From assembly GCA_937773775.1 (NCBI GenBank), contig CALJVL010000013.1, forward strand, positions 1-64,000: 64,000 bases of DNA. Reading direction: 5' to 3'. Of the stretch, positions 15,981 to 27,516 are shown piece after piece (within the stretch, counting starts at the first letter, position 1; each line of letters opens with the position of its first letter). The notes under the pieces were generated by a model. The model was not told where the DNA came from and made no database searches. It was given only the letters and a program-made list of their open reading frames with translations. A program made the position numbers and the translations under genes. This DNA comes from an uncultured Flavobacterium sp. Its GTDB lineage: Bacteria > Bacteroidota > Bacteroidia > Flavobacteriales > Flavobacteriaceae.

Positions 15981-18119
15981 TTACTCTTTTCTTTCCTCAC
16001 GCGGAGGTCTTGGCATAAGTGCTTTTCTAGACACTTTTTCTTTTCTTGTTTTTGGATCCATACCTAAGTATTTCACTTGAAAAACATCGCCCATGTTCAC
16101 AACGTCAGAAACATTTTCTGTACGTTCCCATGCTAGCTCAGATACGTGAAGCAATACTTCATTACCTGGCGCTTCTAGGTATTCTACTACTGCACCAAAA
16201 TCAAGCATTTTGATTACTTTCACATCATATGCTTCATTCATTTTTGGTTTGAAAGTGATTGACTTAATTTTAGCCAATACTGCTTCAATTCCAGCAGGAT
16301 CTGTTCCTAGAATTTCAATAACTCCTTCTTCAGTAGCTGGATCTTCATTGATAACAATTGTTGTTCCTGTAGATTTTTGTAATTCCTGAATCACTTTTCC
16401 ACCAGGTCCAATCAATGCGCCAATAAAAGCATTAGGAATTCTTCTAGTAATAATTTTTGGAGCGTAAGTTTTAACACCTTCTTTTGGAGATGCTAAAGTT
16501 TCGATTAATTTTCCAAGGATATGCAAACGACCGTCACGAGCTTGCGCTAATGCTGCTTCCATGATCTCATATTTCAAACCGTCAATTTTGATGTCCATTT
16601 GACAAGCAGTAATACCTACAGAAGTCCCGGTTACTTTAAAGTCCATGTCTCCTAAGTGATCTTCATCACCAAGAATGTCAGACAATACAGCGTAGCGATC
16701 ACCGTCTGTAATTAGTCCCATTGCAATTCCAGAAACTGGACGAATCATTTGGATACCTGCATCCATTAATGATAATGTACCAGCACAAACTGTTGCCATA
16801 GAAGATGAACCATTAGATTCTAATACTTCAGATACCACACGGATCGTGTAAGGGCAATCAGCAGGAATCATATTTTTCAAAGCTCTTTGCGCCAAGTTTC
16901 CATGACCTACTTCTCTTCTAGAAGTACCTCTTAATGGACGAGCTTCACCTGTTGAGAAAGGAGGGAAGTTATAATGCAAATAGAATCTTTCTTCACCTTG
17001 TTGAGACGGAGAGTCGATTTGGTTTGCTTCTCTAGATGTTCCTAAAGTTGCTGTTGCCAATGCTTGAGTTTCTCCACGTGTAAACAATGCTGATCCGTGT
17101 ACAGATGGTAAGTAATCTACTTTACACCAGATATCTCTAATTTCTGTAGTTTTTCTTCCGTCTAAACGTGTTCCTAGATCTAGGGTTACATTACGAACAG
17201 CTTCTTTGTTAGCTTTTTTGAAATATTTAGAAACTAAATCTCCATTTTCTGCCAATTCTTCTTCTGTAAATAATGCTTTAACTTCTTCTTTTAATTCGTC
17301 AAAAGCAGCGGTGCGTTCTTGTTTTGAAGAACCTTTACTTGCAATCGCATAATTTTTATCGTAAGATGCTTCTTTTACTTTAGCGTAAATAGCTTCGTCT
17401 TCTCTTTCTCCGTCGTAAGTACGAACTTCTTTTTTACCAAAAGCAGCTACCAATCTTTCTTGTGCAGAAATTTGATTTTTGATATGTCCGTGTGCAAATT
17501 TAATTGCTTCTACCATTTCTGCTTCAGAAATCTCTTTCATCTCACCTTCTACCATTGCGATAGAATCCATAGAAGCTCCAATCATCATATCAATATCTGA
17601 CAATTCTAATTGTGCACGACTTGGATTGATAATAAATTCTCCGTCGATTCTTCCAACTCTAGCTTCTGAGATTAATGTTTTAAATGGAATGTCAGATAAA
17701 GCTAAAGCTGCTGATGCTGCTAAACCTGCTAATGCATCTGGCATTACATCTTCATCAAAAGACATTAATTGAATCATTACCTGAACTTCTGCATGGTAAT
17801 CGCTTGGGAAAAGTGGACGTAAAACACGGTCTACTAAACGCATTGTTAATACTTCGCTGTCACTTGGTCTTGCTTCTCTTTTGAAGAAACCTCCAGGGAA
17901 TCGTCCCGCTGCAGCAAATTTTTCACGGTAATCTACAGTCAGCGGCAAGAAGTCTACTGGACTTGCTTTTCTTGCTGATACTACTGTTCCTAAAATAACA
18001 GTTTTTCCTATTCTGATTACTACAGATCCATCAGCTTGTTTGGCTAAATGACCTGTCTCGATCGTGATGATTCTTCCATCACCTAAATCGATACTTTCTA
18101 CAAATAATTGTGGAATCAT
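15981..18119 (-). CDS. pnp: Polyribonucleotide nucleotidyltransferase
   Basis: Phosphate-dependent 3'-5' exoribonuclease of the RNA degradation machinery. A 712-residue protein with two RNase PH domains (about 10-230 and 320-555), the catalytic [20 protein letters not shown] region, a KH domain with [19 protein letters not shown] (about 565-625) and an S1 domain starting [17 protein letters not shown] (about 635-700). All standard parts are present. It follows rpsO on the same strand; the rpsO-pnp order is widely conserved, though here a hairpin separates them. Confidence 0.98.
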   Translation of the reverse strand: MIPQLFVESIDLGDGRIITIETGHLAKQADGSVVIRIGKTVILGTVVSARKASPVDFLPLTVDYREKFAAAGRFPGGFFKREARPSDSEVLTMRLVDRVLRPLFPSDYHAEVQVMIQLMSFDEDVMPDALAGLAASAALALSDIPFKTLISEARVGRIDGEFIINPSRAQLELSDIDMMIGASMDSIAMVEGEMKEISEAEMVEAIKFAHGHIKNQISAQERLVAAFGKKEVRTYDGEREDEAIYAKVKEASYDKNYAIASKGSSKQERTAAFDELKEEVKALFTEEELAENGDLVSKYFKKANKEAVRNVTLDLGTRLDGRKTTEIRDIWCKVDYLPSVHGSALFTRGETQALATATLGTSREANQIDSPSQQGEERFYLHYNFPPFSTGEARPLRGTSRREVGHGNLAQRALKNMIPADCPYTIRVVSEVLESNGSSSMATVCAGTLSLMDAGIQMIRPVSGIAMGLITDGDRYAVLSDILGDEDHLGDMDFKVTGTSVGITACQMDIKIDGLKYEIMEAALAQARDGRLHILGKLIETLASPKEGVKTYAPKIITRRIPNAFIGALIGPGGKVIQELQKSTGTTIVINEDPATEEGVIEILGTDPAGIEAVLAKIKSITFKPKMNEAYDVKVIKMLDFGAVVEYLEAPGNEVLLHVSELAWERTENVSDVVNMGDVFQVKYLGMDPKTRKEKVSRKALMPRPPREERKE

Positions 18120-18235
18120 AAATTCATTTTTTTTAGTTAAACATGGGTTCTAGTTGTGTTGTAGTTGTTGTTTGCGTAGTTAATGCCTAAAACCCAATGA
18201 AAAACCAAACTTTTTTTATTATTATATAAAAACAA

Positions 18236-18262
18236 AAAGAGGCACTCGCGCGCCTCTTTTTT
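18236..18262 (-). terminator. Terminator after rpsO
   Basis: Arms AAAAGAGGC and GCCTCTTTT around a short GC-rich loop with a T run on the minus strand. Some read-through into pnp is possible. Confidence 0.8.
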
Positions 18263-18269
18263 ATATTGT

Positions 18270-18536
18270 TTATTTTCTAATACCCAATACTTTGATAATC
18301 TCACGATATCTGTTGATTTCTTTCTTTTTCAAGTAATCCAACAAAGATCTTCTTTTTCCAACTAGCAATACCAATGAACGCTCTGTATTATAATCGTGAC
18401 GATTTTTTTTCAAGTGTTCTGTTAGGTGCGCAATTCTGAAAGTGAACAAAGCAATTTGAGCTTCTGATTTTCCTGTGTCTGTTTTTTCTCCGTGTTTTGC
18501 GAAGATCTCTTCTTTAACCTCTTTTGTTAAATACAT
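18270..18536 (-). CDS. rpsO: 30S ribosomal protein S15
   Basis: Primary 16S rRNA-binding protein of the small subunit platform. An 88-residue protein with family sequence TGKSEAQIALFTFRIAHLTEHLKKN, LVGKRRSLLDYLKKK and RYREIIKVLGIRK. Full length with a standard ATG. In many bacteria S15 represses its own mRNA; nothing specific to that could be read in the leader here. Confidence 0.97.
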   Translation of the reverse strand: MYLTKEVKEEIFAKHGEKTDTGKSEAQIALFTFRIAHLTEHLKKNRHDYNTERSLVLLVGKRRSLLDYLKKKEINRYREIIKVLGIRK

Positions 18537-18726
18537 TCCAATATTTGTTTAATGATTTTTATGTATGACTTGCATCTATTGAAAGTCGGCTGCAAAAGTA
18601 CTATTTATTTTTTAAAGAAATATTTAAAAATCGAAATATTTAAGCATTAGAGACTCAACGGATATAATGATATTAATTTTCTGACTGTAGTCATTAAGCG
18701 GCAAGTGCATGAATGATTAAGTCTCT

Positions 18727-19182
18727 TTAATAAAGTTTAGCTATTTCTTGATTGACAAACTCTAAGAAACGTTCATCAGCTGAAGTAAATGGGTCCAAGA
18801 CATGGCTGTCGATGTCTATTTGTCCAATATTTTCTCCATTTACAAAAAGAGGAACCACAACTTCCGATTTTACAGTAAAACTGCATGCTATGTAATTGTC
18901 TTGTGCTGCAACATCCGCAACAACAAAATTGTTATTAGAGACAGCAACCTGACCGCATATGCCTTTTCCGAAAGGTATTACCGTGTGATCGGTTTCTGCC
19001 CCTACGTATGGACCTAAATGCAGCGTTTGAGTTTCCTGATTTGCAAAATAAAATCCAACCCAGTTGTAATAGTCTATGTTATCTTGTAACAATTGACAAA
19101 TGGCTAAAAGTTTTTCATCTCTCGAAAAGATAGTGTTTACTGTAATTGCAGTTACTTTTGGTTGTAATTCCTGAAATGTCAT
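18727..19182 (-). CDS. Free methionine-(R)-sulfoxide reductase, GAF domain
   Basis: A 151-residue stand-alone GAF domain of the fRMsr type, which reduces free methionine-R-sulfoxide using cysteine chemistry. The signature residues are present: GKGICGQVA with its Cys, VADVAAQDNYIACS with the catalytic Cys, and the GQIDIDSH motif. The start MTFQELQPKV is typical. Transcribed alone, divergent from the exosortase genes. Confidence 0.88.
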   Translation of the reverse strand: MTFQELQPKVTAITVNTIFSRDEKLLAICQLLQDNIDYYNWVGFYFANQETQTLHLGPYVGAETDHTVIPFGKGICGQVAVSNNNFVVADVAAQDNYIACSFTVKSEVVVPLFVNGENIGQIDIDSHVLDPFTSADERFLEFVNQEIAKLY

Positions 19183-19254
19183 ATCTTTATTTTTTTATAC
19201 AAAAGTATTTAAAGTACCTTTCAAACATTATATAAATCTGTTAAAAAATAGACT

Positions 19255-19806
19255 TTGAAAAAATATTTTATTCAGTACAAACCTTTTTTACTTTTTCTGG
19301 CTAAATTTTTCATGACCTATATTGTTCTTGCTTTGATTTATCAAGGGTTTTTAGGTTTTTTTGAGGAGAATAAAATTGATTCGATAACTGAATTGGTCGC
19401 CGAAAACACAAAGCAGTTACTTACAGTATTTAATGTGGATGCCGATACTGTAAAAAATAATTCGGAGCCTTATATTAGATTGATGTACAATCAACAGTAT
19501 GTGGCTAGAATAATAGAGGGTTGCAATGGCATTAGTGTAATTATTTTGTTTATTTCATTTGTAGTTGCATTCTCGGGGAAAGTGAAGTCCACTTTGTTTT
19601 TTGTTTTGGGAGGCAGCCTGTTTATTTACATGCTTAATGTAGCTCGCATTGCGGCATTATGTGTTTTGATGGATCTTTTCCCAAAGCAGGAACGATTACT
19701 ACACGGTGTTTTTTTTCCGCTATTTATTTATGCTGTTGTTTTTATTTTATGGGTGATTTGGGTTAATAAATTTTCATTATATGCTAAAAAGACTGATGAC
19801 TCATAA
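19255..19806 (+). CDS. xrtF: Exosortase family protein XrtF
   Basis: A 183-residue inner-membrane transpeptidase-like protein of the exosortase/archaeosortase superfamily. The catalytic triad positions are visible: Cys in RIIEGCNGISVI (about residue 89), Arg in LNVARIAAL (about 129) and His in RLLHGVFFPL (about 149). Several membrane helices surround them. The frame lies directly after a stop and starts with TTG at 19255 (KKYFIQYKPFLL), matching the family N-terminus; the first ATG would remove 19 residues. It overlaps its partner gene. XrtF of Flavobacteria has no firmly known substrate. Confidence 0.88.
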   Translation: MKKYFIQYKPFLLFLAKFFMTYIVLALIYQGFLGFFEENKIDSITELVAENTKQLLTVFNVDADTVKNNSEPYIRLMYNQQYVARIIEGCNGISVIILFISFVVAFSGKVKSTLFFVLGGSLFIYMLNVARIAALCVLMDLFPKQERLLHGVFFPLFIYAVVFILWVIWVNKFSLYAKKTDDS

Positions 19807-20224
19807 GTTCAGATTTATTTTTGTGCTGTTATTTGTTGTTTCGTTTGTCCTTATTCGGATCTATGAAGACAGCTTGTTTTACGATCCTTTCTTGAACTAT
19901 TTTAAAAGTGATTTTAACGCTTTGCCTTTACCTGTTTACGACTCTGTTCGTTTGTTCATCAGTTTATTGTTTCGCTATGGATTAAATACGGTATTATCAT
20001 TAGGCTTGATCTTTAGTCTTTTTAAAGATATCGGAATAGTTAAGTTCGCTGCGATTTTGTATGCTTTTTTCCTTGTGATCCTGGTTTTTTCTTTCTACAC
20101 TACAATTTATTTTTATGCAGAACGCAATAACTTATTGCTTTTTTATGTTCGTAGATTCCTTATTCAACCCATATTTATCCTTTTGTTTATCCCCGCATTT
20201 TATTATCAAAAGCTTCAAAAATAA
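19781..20224 (+). CDS. Exosortase F system-associated protein
   Basis: A 147-residue membrane protein with about four hydrophobic helices. Length, position directly behind xrtF, a 26-base overlap and sequences such as RIYEDSLFYDPFLNYFK and RRFLIQPIF fit the small membrane partner that accompanies XrtF in Flavobacteriaceae. Function unknown; coupling to XrtF is inferred from the constant pairing. ATG starts exist at 19781 and a few codons further. Confidence 0.8.
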   Translation: MLKRLMTHKFRFIFVLLFVVSFVLIRIYEDSLFYDPFLNYFKSDFNALPLPVYDSVRLFISLLFRYGLNTVLSLGLIFSLFKDIGIVKFAAILYAFFLVILVFSFYTTIYFYAERNNLLLFYVRRFLIQPIFILLFIPAFYYQKLQK

Positions 20225-20275
20225 TATTTTTTACGTATCTTTAATTGGTTTCATTTTATTGATAGTCAATTTTGT

Positions 20276-21112
20276 ATGAAGATAAAAATCGTAAAAAACT
20301 CAGGAGAAGTTGTTGATTTTGATCCTGAAAAACTCAAAAAGTAATTGCTGAAATCTGGTGCAAGCCAGATCGTTGTCGAAGATATCTTAAATAAAATAGG
20401 CAAAGCGATCTATGAGGGAATTTCTACAAAACAGATCTATAAAAGGGCTTTCAGTTTATTGAAAAAAGAAGCGAATTCACATGCAGCACGATACAATTTA
20501 AGGGAAGGCTTGCGACTATTGGGGCCAGCTGGTTTTTTCTTCGAAAAATACATTGCCCGCCTTTTTACTGCTGAAGATTACATTACAGTTACTAATTTGA
20601 TTTTACAAGGAAAATGTGTTTCACATGAAATAGATGTTATTGCCAAAAGTAAGGACGTTATTGTCATGATTGAATGTAAATTTCACTCTAGGAGAGAAGC
20701 CGCCTCTGATGTGAAAGTCCCCTTATACGTTTTCTCAAGATTTAATGATTTGAAAGAGAAGCAACATGTTGTTTTTTCATTAAAAGATACTATTTCTAAA
20801 TGTTGGATTGCGACTAATAATCGTTTTACCTCAGATGCGATTGATTTTGCAAAATGTGCCGGACTCAACTTGTTAAGTTGGGATTATCCTAAAAATAACA
20901 GTTTAAAAACCAAAAACGACATCGATTCTCTTTATCCTGTGACCTGTTTGACTACGCTGTCAATTGCTGAAAAAGATAAGTTGTTAGTTCTAGATGTAAT
21001 CTTGGCGAAAGAGTTAATCAGTAATCCGGATAAATTAGAAAGAATAGGATTGAGTTCTAGTAGAATAAAGAATGTGCTTAAAGAAGCACGAGAATTGAGT
21101 AAATGTATTTAA
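20276..21112 (+). CDS. ATP-cone domain fused to PD-(D/E)XK nuclease, with in-frame stop
   Basis: A 278-residue protein if read through one stop. The ATG at 20276 gives MKIKIVKNSGEVVDFDPEKLKK, the standard ATP-cone start, then TAA at 20342-20344 where a Ser (TCA) is expected, then LLKSGASQIVVEDILNKIGKA in the same frame. The ATP-cone (residues 1-90) binds nucleotides. The C-terminal half shows a nuclease core HEIDVIAKSKDVIVMIECKFH, with Asp, Glu and Lys in the order of the PD-(D/E)XK fold found in Mrr-like enzymes. It stands next to the beta-CASP RNase. The stop may be a base-call error or a true nonsense mutation. Confidence 0.8.
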
Positions 21113-21153
21113 ATTATCTAGTTCGTTAATTTATTAAACTTAATAACAAGATC

Positions 21154-22493
21154 ATGAAAGTAAAATTTATTGGTGGAGCAGGAACAGTGACAGGTTCAAA
21201 AATATTAGTTGAAAGTAATGGTATACGAATTTTGATAGATTGTGGTCTTTTTCAGGGAATTAAACCTTTAAGAGAACGCAATTGGGAACCTTTACCAATT
21301 CTGGCTTCAACAATTGATTTTGTCCTCTTGACCCACGGTCATTTAGATCATTGCGGTTGGTTGCCGAGATTAGTTGATCAGGGCTTTCGTGGAAAAATAT
21401 ATTGTAGCGCTCCGACAAAGGCAATCGCAAAGCTTATTCTGCTTGATAGCGCTAAGATACAGGAAGAAGAAGCTGAAAAATCGAATAAAGCTAAATATTC
21501 TAAACATGAAGTTGCACAGCCACTTTATGATGTCGAACAAGCCAAAAAAGTGTTTGCTCTTTTTAAGGTTGTAAAAACAAATGAGGTGGTTCACTTAGAC
21601 GCGGAAATCAGCGCTATTTTTTTCAACGCGGGTCACATTATTGGTGCTTGCAGTATTGAGTTAAAAATAGAAAATAAAACCTTGGTGTTTTCTGGCGATG
21701 TTGGTCGTGATAATGATGCTTTGATGTACCCGCCAACCAAGCCTAAAAAGGCAGATTATGTGTTTCTTGAAAGCACCTATGGAAACCGGCTGCATCTAAT
21801 TTCAGACGTCAAGCTGGAGTTGGAAATGTACATTAACAATACGGTTGAAAAGGGAGGAACAGTTATTATTCCAAGTTTTGCAGTGGAGCGAGCGCAAATG
21901 GTGATGTATTTATTGTGGCAGCTCAGGAAAGAAGATAAAATTCCTAACATTCCTTATGTAATTGGTTCGCCTATGGGAGTGAGTGTGTTTGATATATTTT
22001 TTGATAATTTGAAATGGCATAAATTGTCAATCGAAGAGTGCGTTGCCATGGGTAAAATGTTTACTATGATTTCTGATTATAAGGATACTATTGATACAGT
22101 ATACAATAAGCAACCTAAAGTAGTAATTGCAGCGAGTGGCATGGTGACTGGCGGAAGAGTGTTAAGTTATCTAGAACGCTATATTGAGTTGCCCGAAACT
22201 ACAGTGGCTATTGTGGGATATCAAGCAGAAGGGACGCGTGGTAGGAAGTTGTTAGAAGGAGCCAAAAAGGCCATAATATACGGAAAATATTATCAAGTAA
22301 GGGCAAAGATCCTTGAGATAGAGGGCTTGTCTGCGCATGGGGATCAAAAAGATTTACTTAATTGGCTTTCGGCTTTGGAAACAAACCTGAAAAAGTGTTC
22401 TTGGTTCACGGCGAAAATCAACCTGCAGATGAGCTGTTAATTAAAATAAGAGAGCGATATGGTTTTGACTGTTCTGTTCCGCTGATGAGCTAA
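21154..22493 (+). CDS. Beta-CASP metallo-beta-lactamase RNase, frameshifted near 3' end
   Basis: Member of the CPSF73-like/beta-CASP RNA-processing family. The metal motif LLTHGHLDHCGWLPRL is intact, followed by FNAGHIIGACSIEL, VFLESTYGNR (motif A of beta-CASP), ASGMVTGGRVLSYL and LSAHGDQKDLLNWLS. At the AAA run 22379-22381 the frame breaks: read directly the protein ends at 22440 with an unrelated tail. Adding one A gives NKPEKVFLVHGENQPADELL and a natural end VPLMS at 22491-22493, 446 residues in all. Cleaves or trims RNA in the cytosol (family knowledge). Confidence 0.88.
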
Positions 22494-22746
22494 GTGTTTG
22501 AAATCTAAGTGGTCTAATTTGAAATTAATTATTCTTCTAGATAGAGGCCTTCGAATTGCATTAAATCTAATTTTTTTGAGGAAAACAGTTTATTTCTCTA
22601 ATAAAAGCTGGAATGATCTGCTTTTGATTAATAATGATATTGAGTCGACCGTTAATTAAACTTTAAAATTATTCAATAAACTGTGGTTAAAATAAATTAT
22701 TCCTTACTTTCACGCACGAATTAATTTAGCATAAAAACCCCAAGGA
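22494..22746. other. Intergenic region before dedA-type gene
   Basis: AT-rich. No gene and no strong terminator were seen between the RNase gene and the DedA-family gene. Confidence 0.4.
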
Positions 22747-23430
22747 ATGAATAGCTTTGATTGGAAGAATTTAATAGACCCTCTTTTTTATATTCAATTT
22801 GATGTGAACGGAATAAAACTAGGGATTTATATCGTATTATTTATAATTTTTGCAGAAACAGGATTGTTTGTAGGTTTCTTTTTGCCTGGCGACAGTTTAC
22901 TTTTCTTAGCGGGAATTTATAATCGCGAATTGATAGAAAACATATTTTTTATAAACAGTGATTTTCTAAATGTCATTCTGTTGTCTACAATGATTGCAGT
23001 AGCAGGTATTTTGGGTAATATAGTGGGATATTGGTTTGGTTCAAAGAGTGGCTATTACTTATACAATAAGAAAGATAGTTTTTGGTTTAAGAAAAAATAT
23101 CTTGTTTCGTCTAAAGATTTCTTTGAACGACACGGAGGTAGAGCCATTATCTTTGCGAGGTTCTTGCCAATATTCAGGACTTTTGCGCCTATAGTTGCTG
23201 GAATTGTAACTATGGATAAAAAGAAGTTTATGTTTTATAATGTTGTGAGCTCATTTCTTTGGTCTTTCACATTAATTTTTTCAGGACATTACTTGTATGG
23301 TTTCTTGCTTGACAATTACCAAATAGATTTAAAGGAACATATCGAACTTATCGTTATAGTATTAGTGATTATTACTCTTTCGCCAGTAATTTTAAAGTTT
23401 GCGAAAAAACGTGCTAAAACGGAAGATTAA
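22747..23430 (+). CDS. DedA family membrane protein
   Basis: A 227-residue inner-membrane protein of the DedA/VTT family, linked to undecaprenyl-phosphate or phospholipid translocation. The motifs FVGFFLPGDSLLFLAG, GNIVGYWFGSKSGYYL and FFERHGGRAIIFARFLPIFRTFAPIVAG carry the conserved acidic and Arg residues. About five hydrophobic segments. The ATG at 22747 follows a short AT-rich leader. A strong two-way terminator separates it from groEL. Confidence 0.92.
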   Translation: MNSFDWKNLIDPLFYIQFDVNGIKLGIYIVLFIIFAETGLFVGFFLPGDSLLFLAGIYNRELIENIFFINSDFLNVILLSTMIAVAGILGNIVGYWFGSKSGYYLYNKKDSFWFKKKYLVSSKDFFERHGGRAIIFARFLPIFRTFAPIVAGIVTMDKKKFMFYNVVSSFLWSFTLIFSGHYLYGFLLDNYQIDLKEHIELIVIVLVIITLSPVILKFAKKRAKTED

Positions 23431-23482
23431 ATAAAAAAATCGGATTTAAAAGTTTGTTTTTATTTCCTATTAGATACTAAAT

Positions 23483-23517
23483 AAAAAATCCGTTCACCTG
23501 TGGTGAACGGATTTTTT
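23483..23517. terminator. Two-way terminator between DedA gene and groEL
   Basis: A 15-bp perfect stem with arms AATCCGTTCACC and GGTGAACGGATT, a 3-base loop and A/T runs on both sides. Confidence 0.95.
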
Positions 23518-23536
23518 TATGATAAATGGTTTGAAA

Positions 23537-25225
<1,689 letters not shown>

Positions 25226-25240
25226 CTATTTTTTTGGAAA

Positions 25241-25516
25241 CTAGACGATCGCTAGAATATCATCTTCACGCATAATTAGGTAGTCTTTCCCTTCTAATTT
25301 CAATTCAGTGCCAGCATATTTTCCGTAAAGAACACTGTCTCCGATTTTCACAGTCATTGTATGCTCTTTAGTGCCATTTCCAACTGCAACGACAGTTCCT
25401 TTTTGTGGTTTTTCTTTCGCGGTATCTGGAATAAAAATTCCTGACGCAGTTTTGGTTTCAGCAGCAACTGGTTCTATAAGAACGCGGTCAGAAAGTGGTT
25501 TAATGTTTAAAGCCAT
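25241..25516 (-). CDS. groES: 10 kDa co-chaperonin GroES
   Basis: A 91-residue heptameric lid of the GroEL chamber. The sequence [11 protein letters not shown], the mobile-loop region [19 protein letters not shown] and the ending [13 protein letters not shown] are typical. First gene of the groES-groEL operon. Upstream lie the secG terminator and a partial sigma-54-like site. Confidence 0.98.
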   Translation of the reverse strand: MALNIKPLSDRVLIEPVAAETKTASGIFIPDTAKEKPQKGTVVAVGNGTKEHTMTVKIGDSVLYGKYAGTELKLEGKDYLIMREDDILAIV

Positions 25517-25553
25517 GATGTTATCTTTTTGTTTTTGTTAATGCATTTTAATG

Positions 25554-25569
25554 GTCAGAAATTGTGCCA
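25554..25569 (-). promoter_or_regulatory. Partial sigma-54-like site upstream of groES
   Basis: The minus strand reads TGGCACAATTTCTGAC. The -24 part TGGCAC is perfect, but the -12 part has CTGA instead of TTGC. It lies 38 bases before the groES ATG. Weak. Confidence 0.25.
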
Positions 25570-25596
25570 GTCTCTAAAGTATGACATAATTTCTTA

Positions 25597-25626
25597 TAAA
25601 AAATGCCAGCTTTGACAGGCTGGCAC
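25597..25626 (-). terminator. Terminator after secG
   Basis: Arms TGCCAGC and GCTGGCA; on the minus strand they are followed by a T run. It lies 23 bases after the secG stop. Confidence 0.88.
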
Positions 25627-25648
25627 TAAGTATATTTTGCGTTATGAA

Positions 25649-25975
25649 TTATTCTGCAGCTGGTGCATTTTGTACCGGTGCAACTGGAGCTACAGGAGCG
25701 GCAGTTTGTGTGTTGTCAATTATTTTGGAGTCCGAGTCGCTCAATGTTCCGGTGAAGCTTAAACTTGACAGTAAAATTAGTGCGATTAATACTGTAGCTA
25801 ATGTCCATGTACTCTTGTCTAAAAAGTCAGTTGTTTTTTGAACACCACCCATTTGAGTTGATCCTCCTAAAGTAGAAGAAAGTCCGCCACCTTTAGGGTT
25901 TTGAACCATTATTACTACTACCAGTAGGAAACAAACTATTGTTATTAAAACTAAAAAAATTGAAAATGTGCTCAT
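25649..25975 (-). CDS. secG: Preprotein translocase subunit SecG
   Basis: A 108-residue inner-membrane subunit of the Sec translocon. Two membrane helices (TFSIFLVLITIVCFLLVVVIM and WTLATVLIALILLSSLSF) flank the conserved loop QNPKGGGLSSTLGG. An Ala/Pro-rich C-terminal tail is common in Bacteroidetes SecG. It follows the TPR-like gene by 3 bases, so lptE, that gene and secG form one operon. Confidence 0.95.
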   Translation of the reverse strand: MSTFSIFLVLITIVCFLLVVVIMVQNPKGGGLSSTLGGSTQMGGVQKTTDFLDKSTWTLATVLIALILLSSLSFTGTLSDSDSKIIDNTQTAAPVAPVAPVQNAPAAE

Positions 25976-25978
25976 TGT

Positions 25979-26830
25979 TTAATTATTATTATGTTGTAAA
26001 ATCTTAATATCCGCTATACGGTCAGCAAAGAAACTACTTTTTTCTGGATATTTCAAAATTAATATTCCATAAGCTTGAATCGCTTTTTGATATTTTTTTT
26101 GTTCCAAATAGACTCGGGCTAATGTTTCTGTCATTAAGTACGAATGATCCTCTTCATTAATGTCAATGCGTGCTGTAGAAGCTACTCCGTGCTTGACTGG
26201 AGATATCTTTGGGCTTGCTTGAATAAACTTATCGATTAATGCGGATTTTTTTGTCTTATTCTTTTCCTGTTGAACTGCTTTGTCGCTTTTTATTGTTTCA
26301 TTCGTTCGGTCTATAGGTTGGGTTCTTGAAAGCTGAAGCCATTCCTGAAAAGAATGTTTTTCATTTTTCGAGAAATCCAAAGGCTTACCTAGAGCCAACA
26401 TGTCTTCAGATTCTTTGTGAATTTCTTCAACTTTAATAGTGGAAGCCTCTTTAATGGACGTTAGCATCGATTGTTCTAAAGTATTCACTTTGAGTTCCTG
26501 CTTTCTTTCGGCAACGATTAGTTCATCATCAATTACATTTATATCAAGAAGTTCAAGCGTTTTCTTGTCGTATAAGTCTTTTTGAATAGCGATAAACGTA
26601 GCCGAAGTAATGAAATCAAACAAGACTGATCTGTCAATAGTATATGCAGCCGTTATTTTTAAAGCGGAGTTATACTTAAAACTATTTTGGTTGTAAATGC
26701 CTTTTAATCGCAAAGCTCTGGCGCTCTGAAAATAAGGAAACTCATCCAATACCTTTTCCAAAGCCTGCGTTTGGAGCTCGGTAATAGCATTTGGTTTGTT
26801 AATTAAGTAAGTATAATCCGTTACGTTCAT
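25979..26830 (-). CDS. TPR-like conserved protein of the lptE-secG operon
   Basis: A 283-residue soluble protein without signal peptide. The N-terminal part MNVTDYTYLINKPNAITELQ and FPYFQSARALRLKGIYNQ and the C-terminal YLMTETLARVYLEQKKYQKAI, followed by a helix ending YPEKSSFFADRI, look like single TPR units around a charged, variable middle. It is conserved in this position in Flavobacteria as far as I recall. Function unknown. The start ATG at 26830 suits the N-terminus. Confidence 0.75.
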   Translation of the reverse strand: MNVTDYTYLINKPNAITELQTQALEKVLDEFPYFQSARALRLKGIYNQNSFKYNSALKITAAYTIDRSVLFDFITSATFIAIQKDLYDKKTLELLDINVIDDELIVAERKQELKVNTLEQSMLTSIKEASTIKVEEIHKESEDMLALGKPLDFSKNEKHSFQEWLQLSRTQPIDRTNETIKSDKAVQQEKNKTKKSALIDKFIQASPKISPVKHGVASTARIDINEEDHSYLMTETLARVYLEQKKYQKAIQAYGILILKYPEKSSFFADRIADIKILQHNNN

Positions 26831-26946
26831 TTTTTGACTGTTCAGTATTAAGTAATCGGTGTTTAGTTCCTGAAAGCTTCCGGAGGTATTCAGTTTTTGT
26901 TGTGCTTATAGTATTGAACACTAAAACGGCCACTGACAACTTTCTA

Positions 26947-27450
26947 TTACCACTTAGCAAGTGATTCATTAAAGATGTCTTGGGTTATTCTTAGAAATAT
27001 TTCATCTAACGCGGTATTCAAAGTTGCTCCGTTCAGTTGTGTTGTTGCTGGATAATCGTAAAAGAAATCAAATGTCTTCTCAAAATTATCAATTTCTTTA
27101 TTTTTATTGGTAAATCGTACATTTACCCTAATGTTCAAACGGTTTTGGGATGCCTGTTGATCAGCGGTAGCTGTCATGGGGCTTATCCTGTAGTCAACGA
27201 TTTCGCCCTCATAAATCAAATCGCCACCACTTTTCACCAAGTTTAAATTGGTTTGGTTCTGAATAAGATCCTGTAAGTTGAGTGTGAATGTTCTGTCTAT
27301 TCCAGGTTCAATCAGATCTGAATTATTTTGAAAAAAATTAACTTGAAAGGTTTTTGCATCGATTTTGCCAGTTCCCGTAAAGTTGTAAACGGAACAGCTA
27401 TTTAAAGTAAAAATTAATACAAAAGCAGTGATGAGGTGTAAGTTTTTCAT
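26947..27450 (-). CDS. lptE: LPS-assembly lipoprotein LptE-like
   Basis: A 167-residue lipoprotein. The signal MKNLHLITAFVLIFTLNSC ends in the lipobox LNSC, and the mature protein has the Bacteroidetes LptE pattern SVYNFTGTGKIDAKTFQVNFF and the DLIYEGEIVDYRISP strand. LptE plugs the LptD barrel and delivers LPS to the outer membrane. The frame opens at 27468, but the ATG at 27450 gives a clean signal peptide. It sits between the sigma-54-type activator and the secG genes. Confidence 0.9.
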   Translation of the reverse strand: MKNLHLITAFVLIFTLNSCSVYNFTGTGKIDAKTFQVNFFQNNSDLIEPGIDRTFTLNLQDLIQNQTNLNLVKSGGDLIYEGEIVDYRISPMTATADQQASQNRLNIRVNVRFTNKNKEIDNFEKTFDFFYDYPATTQLNGATLNTALDEIFLRITQDIFNESLAKW

Positions 27451-27516
27451 TTTATATTTAAAATTCAAAGATATTCAAAATTAATTGACAATTTGTAATG
27501 AGCATTTATCAATACT

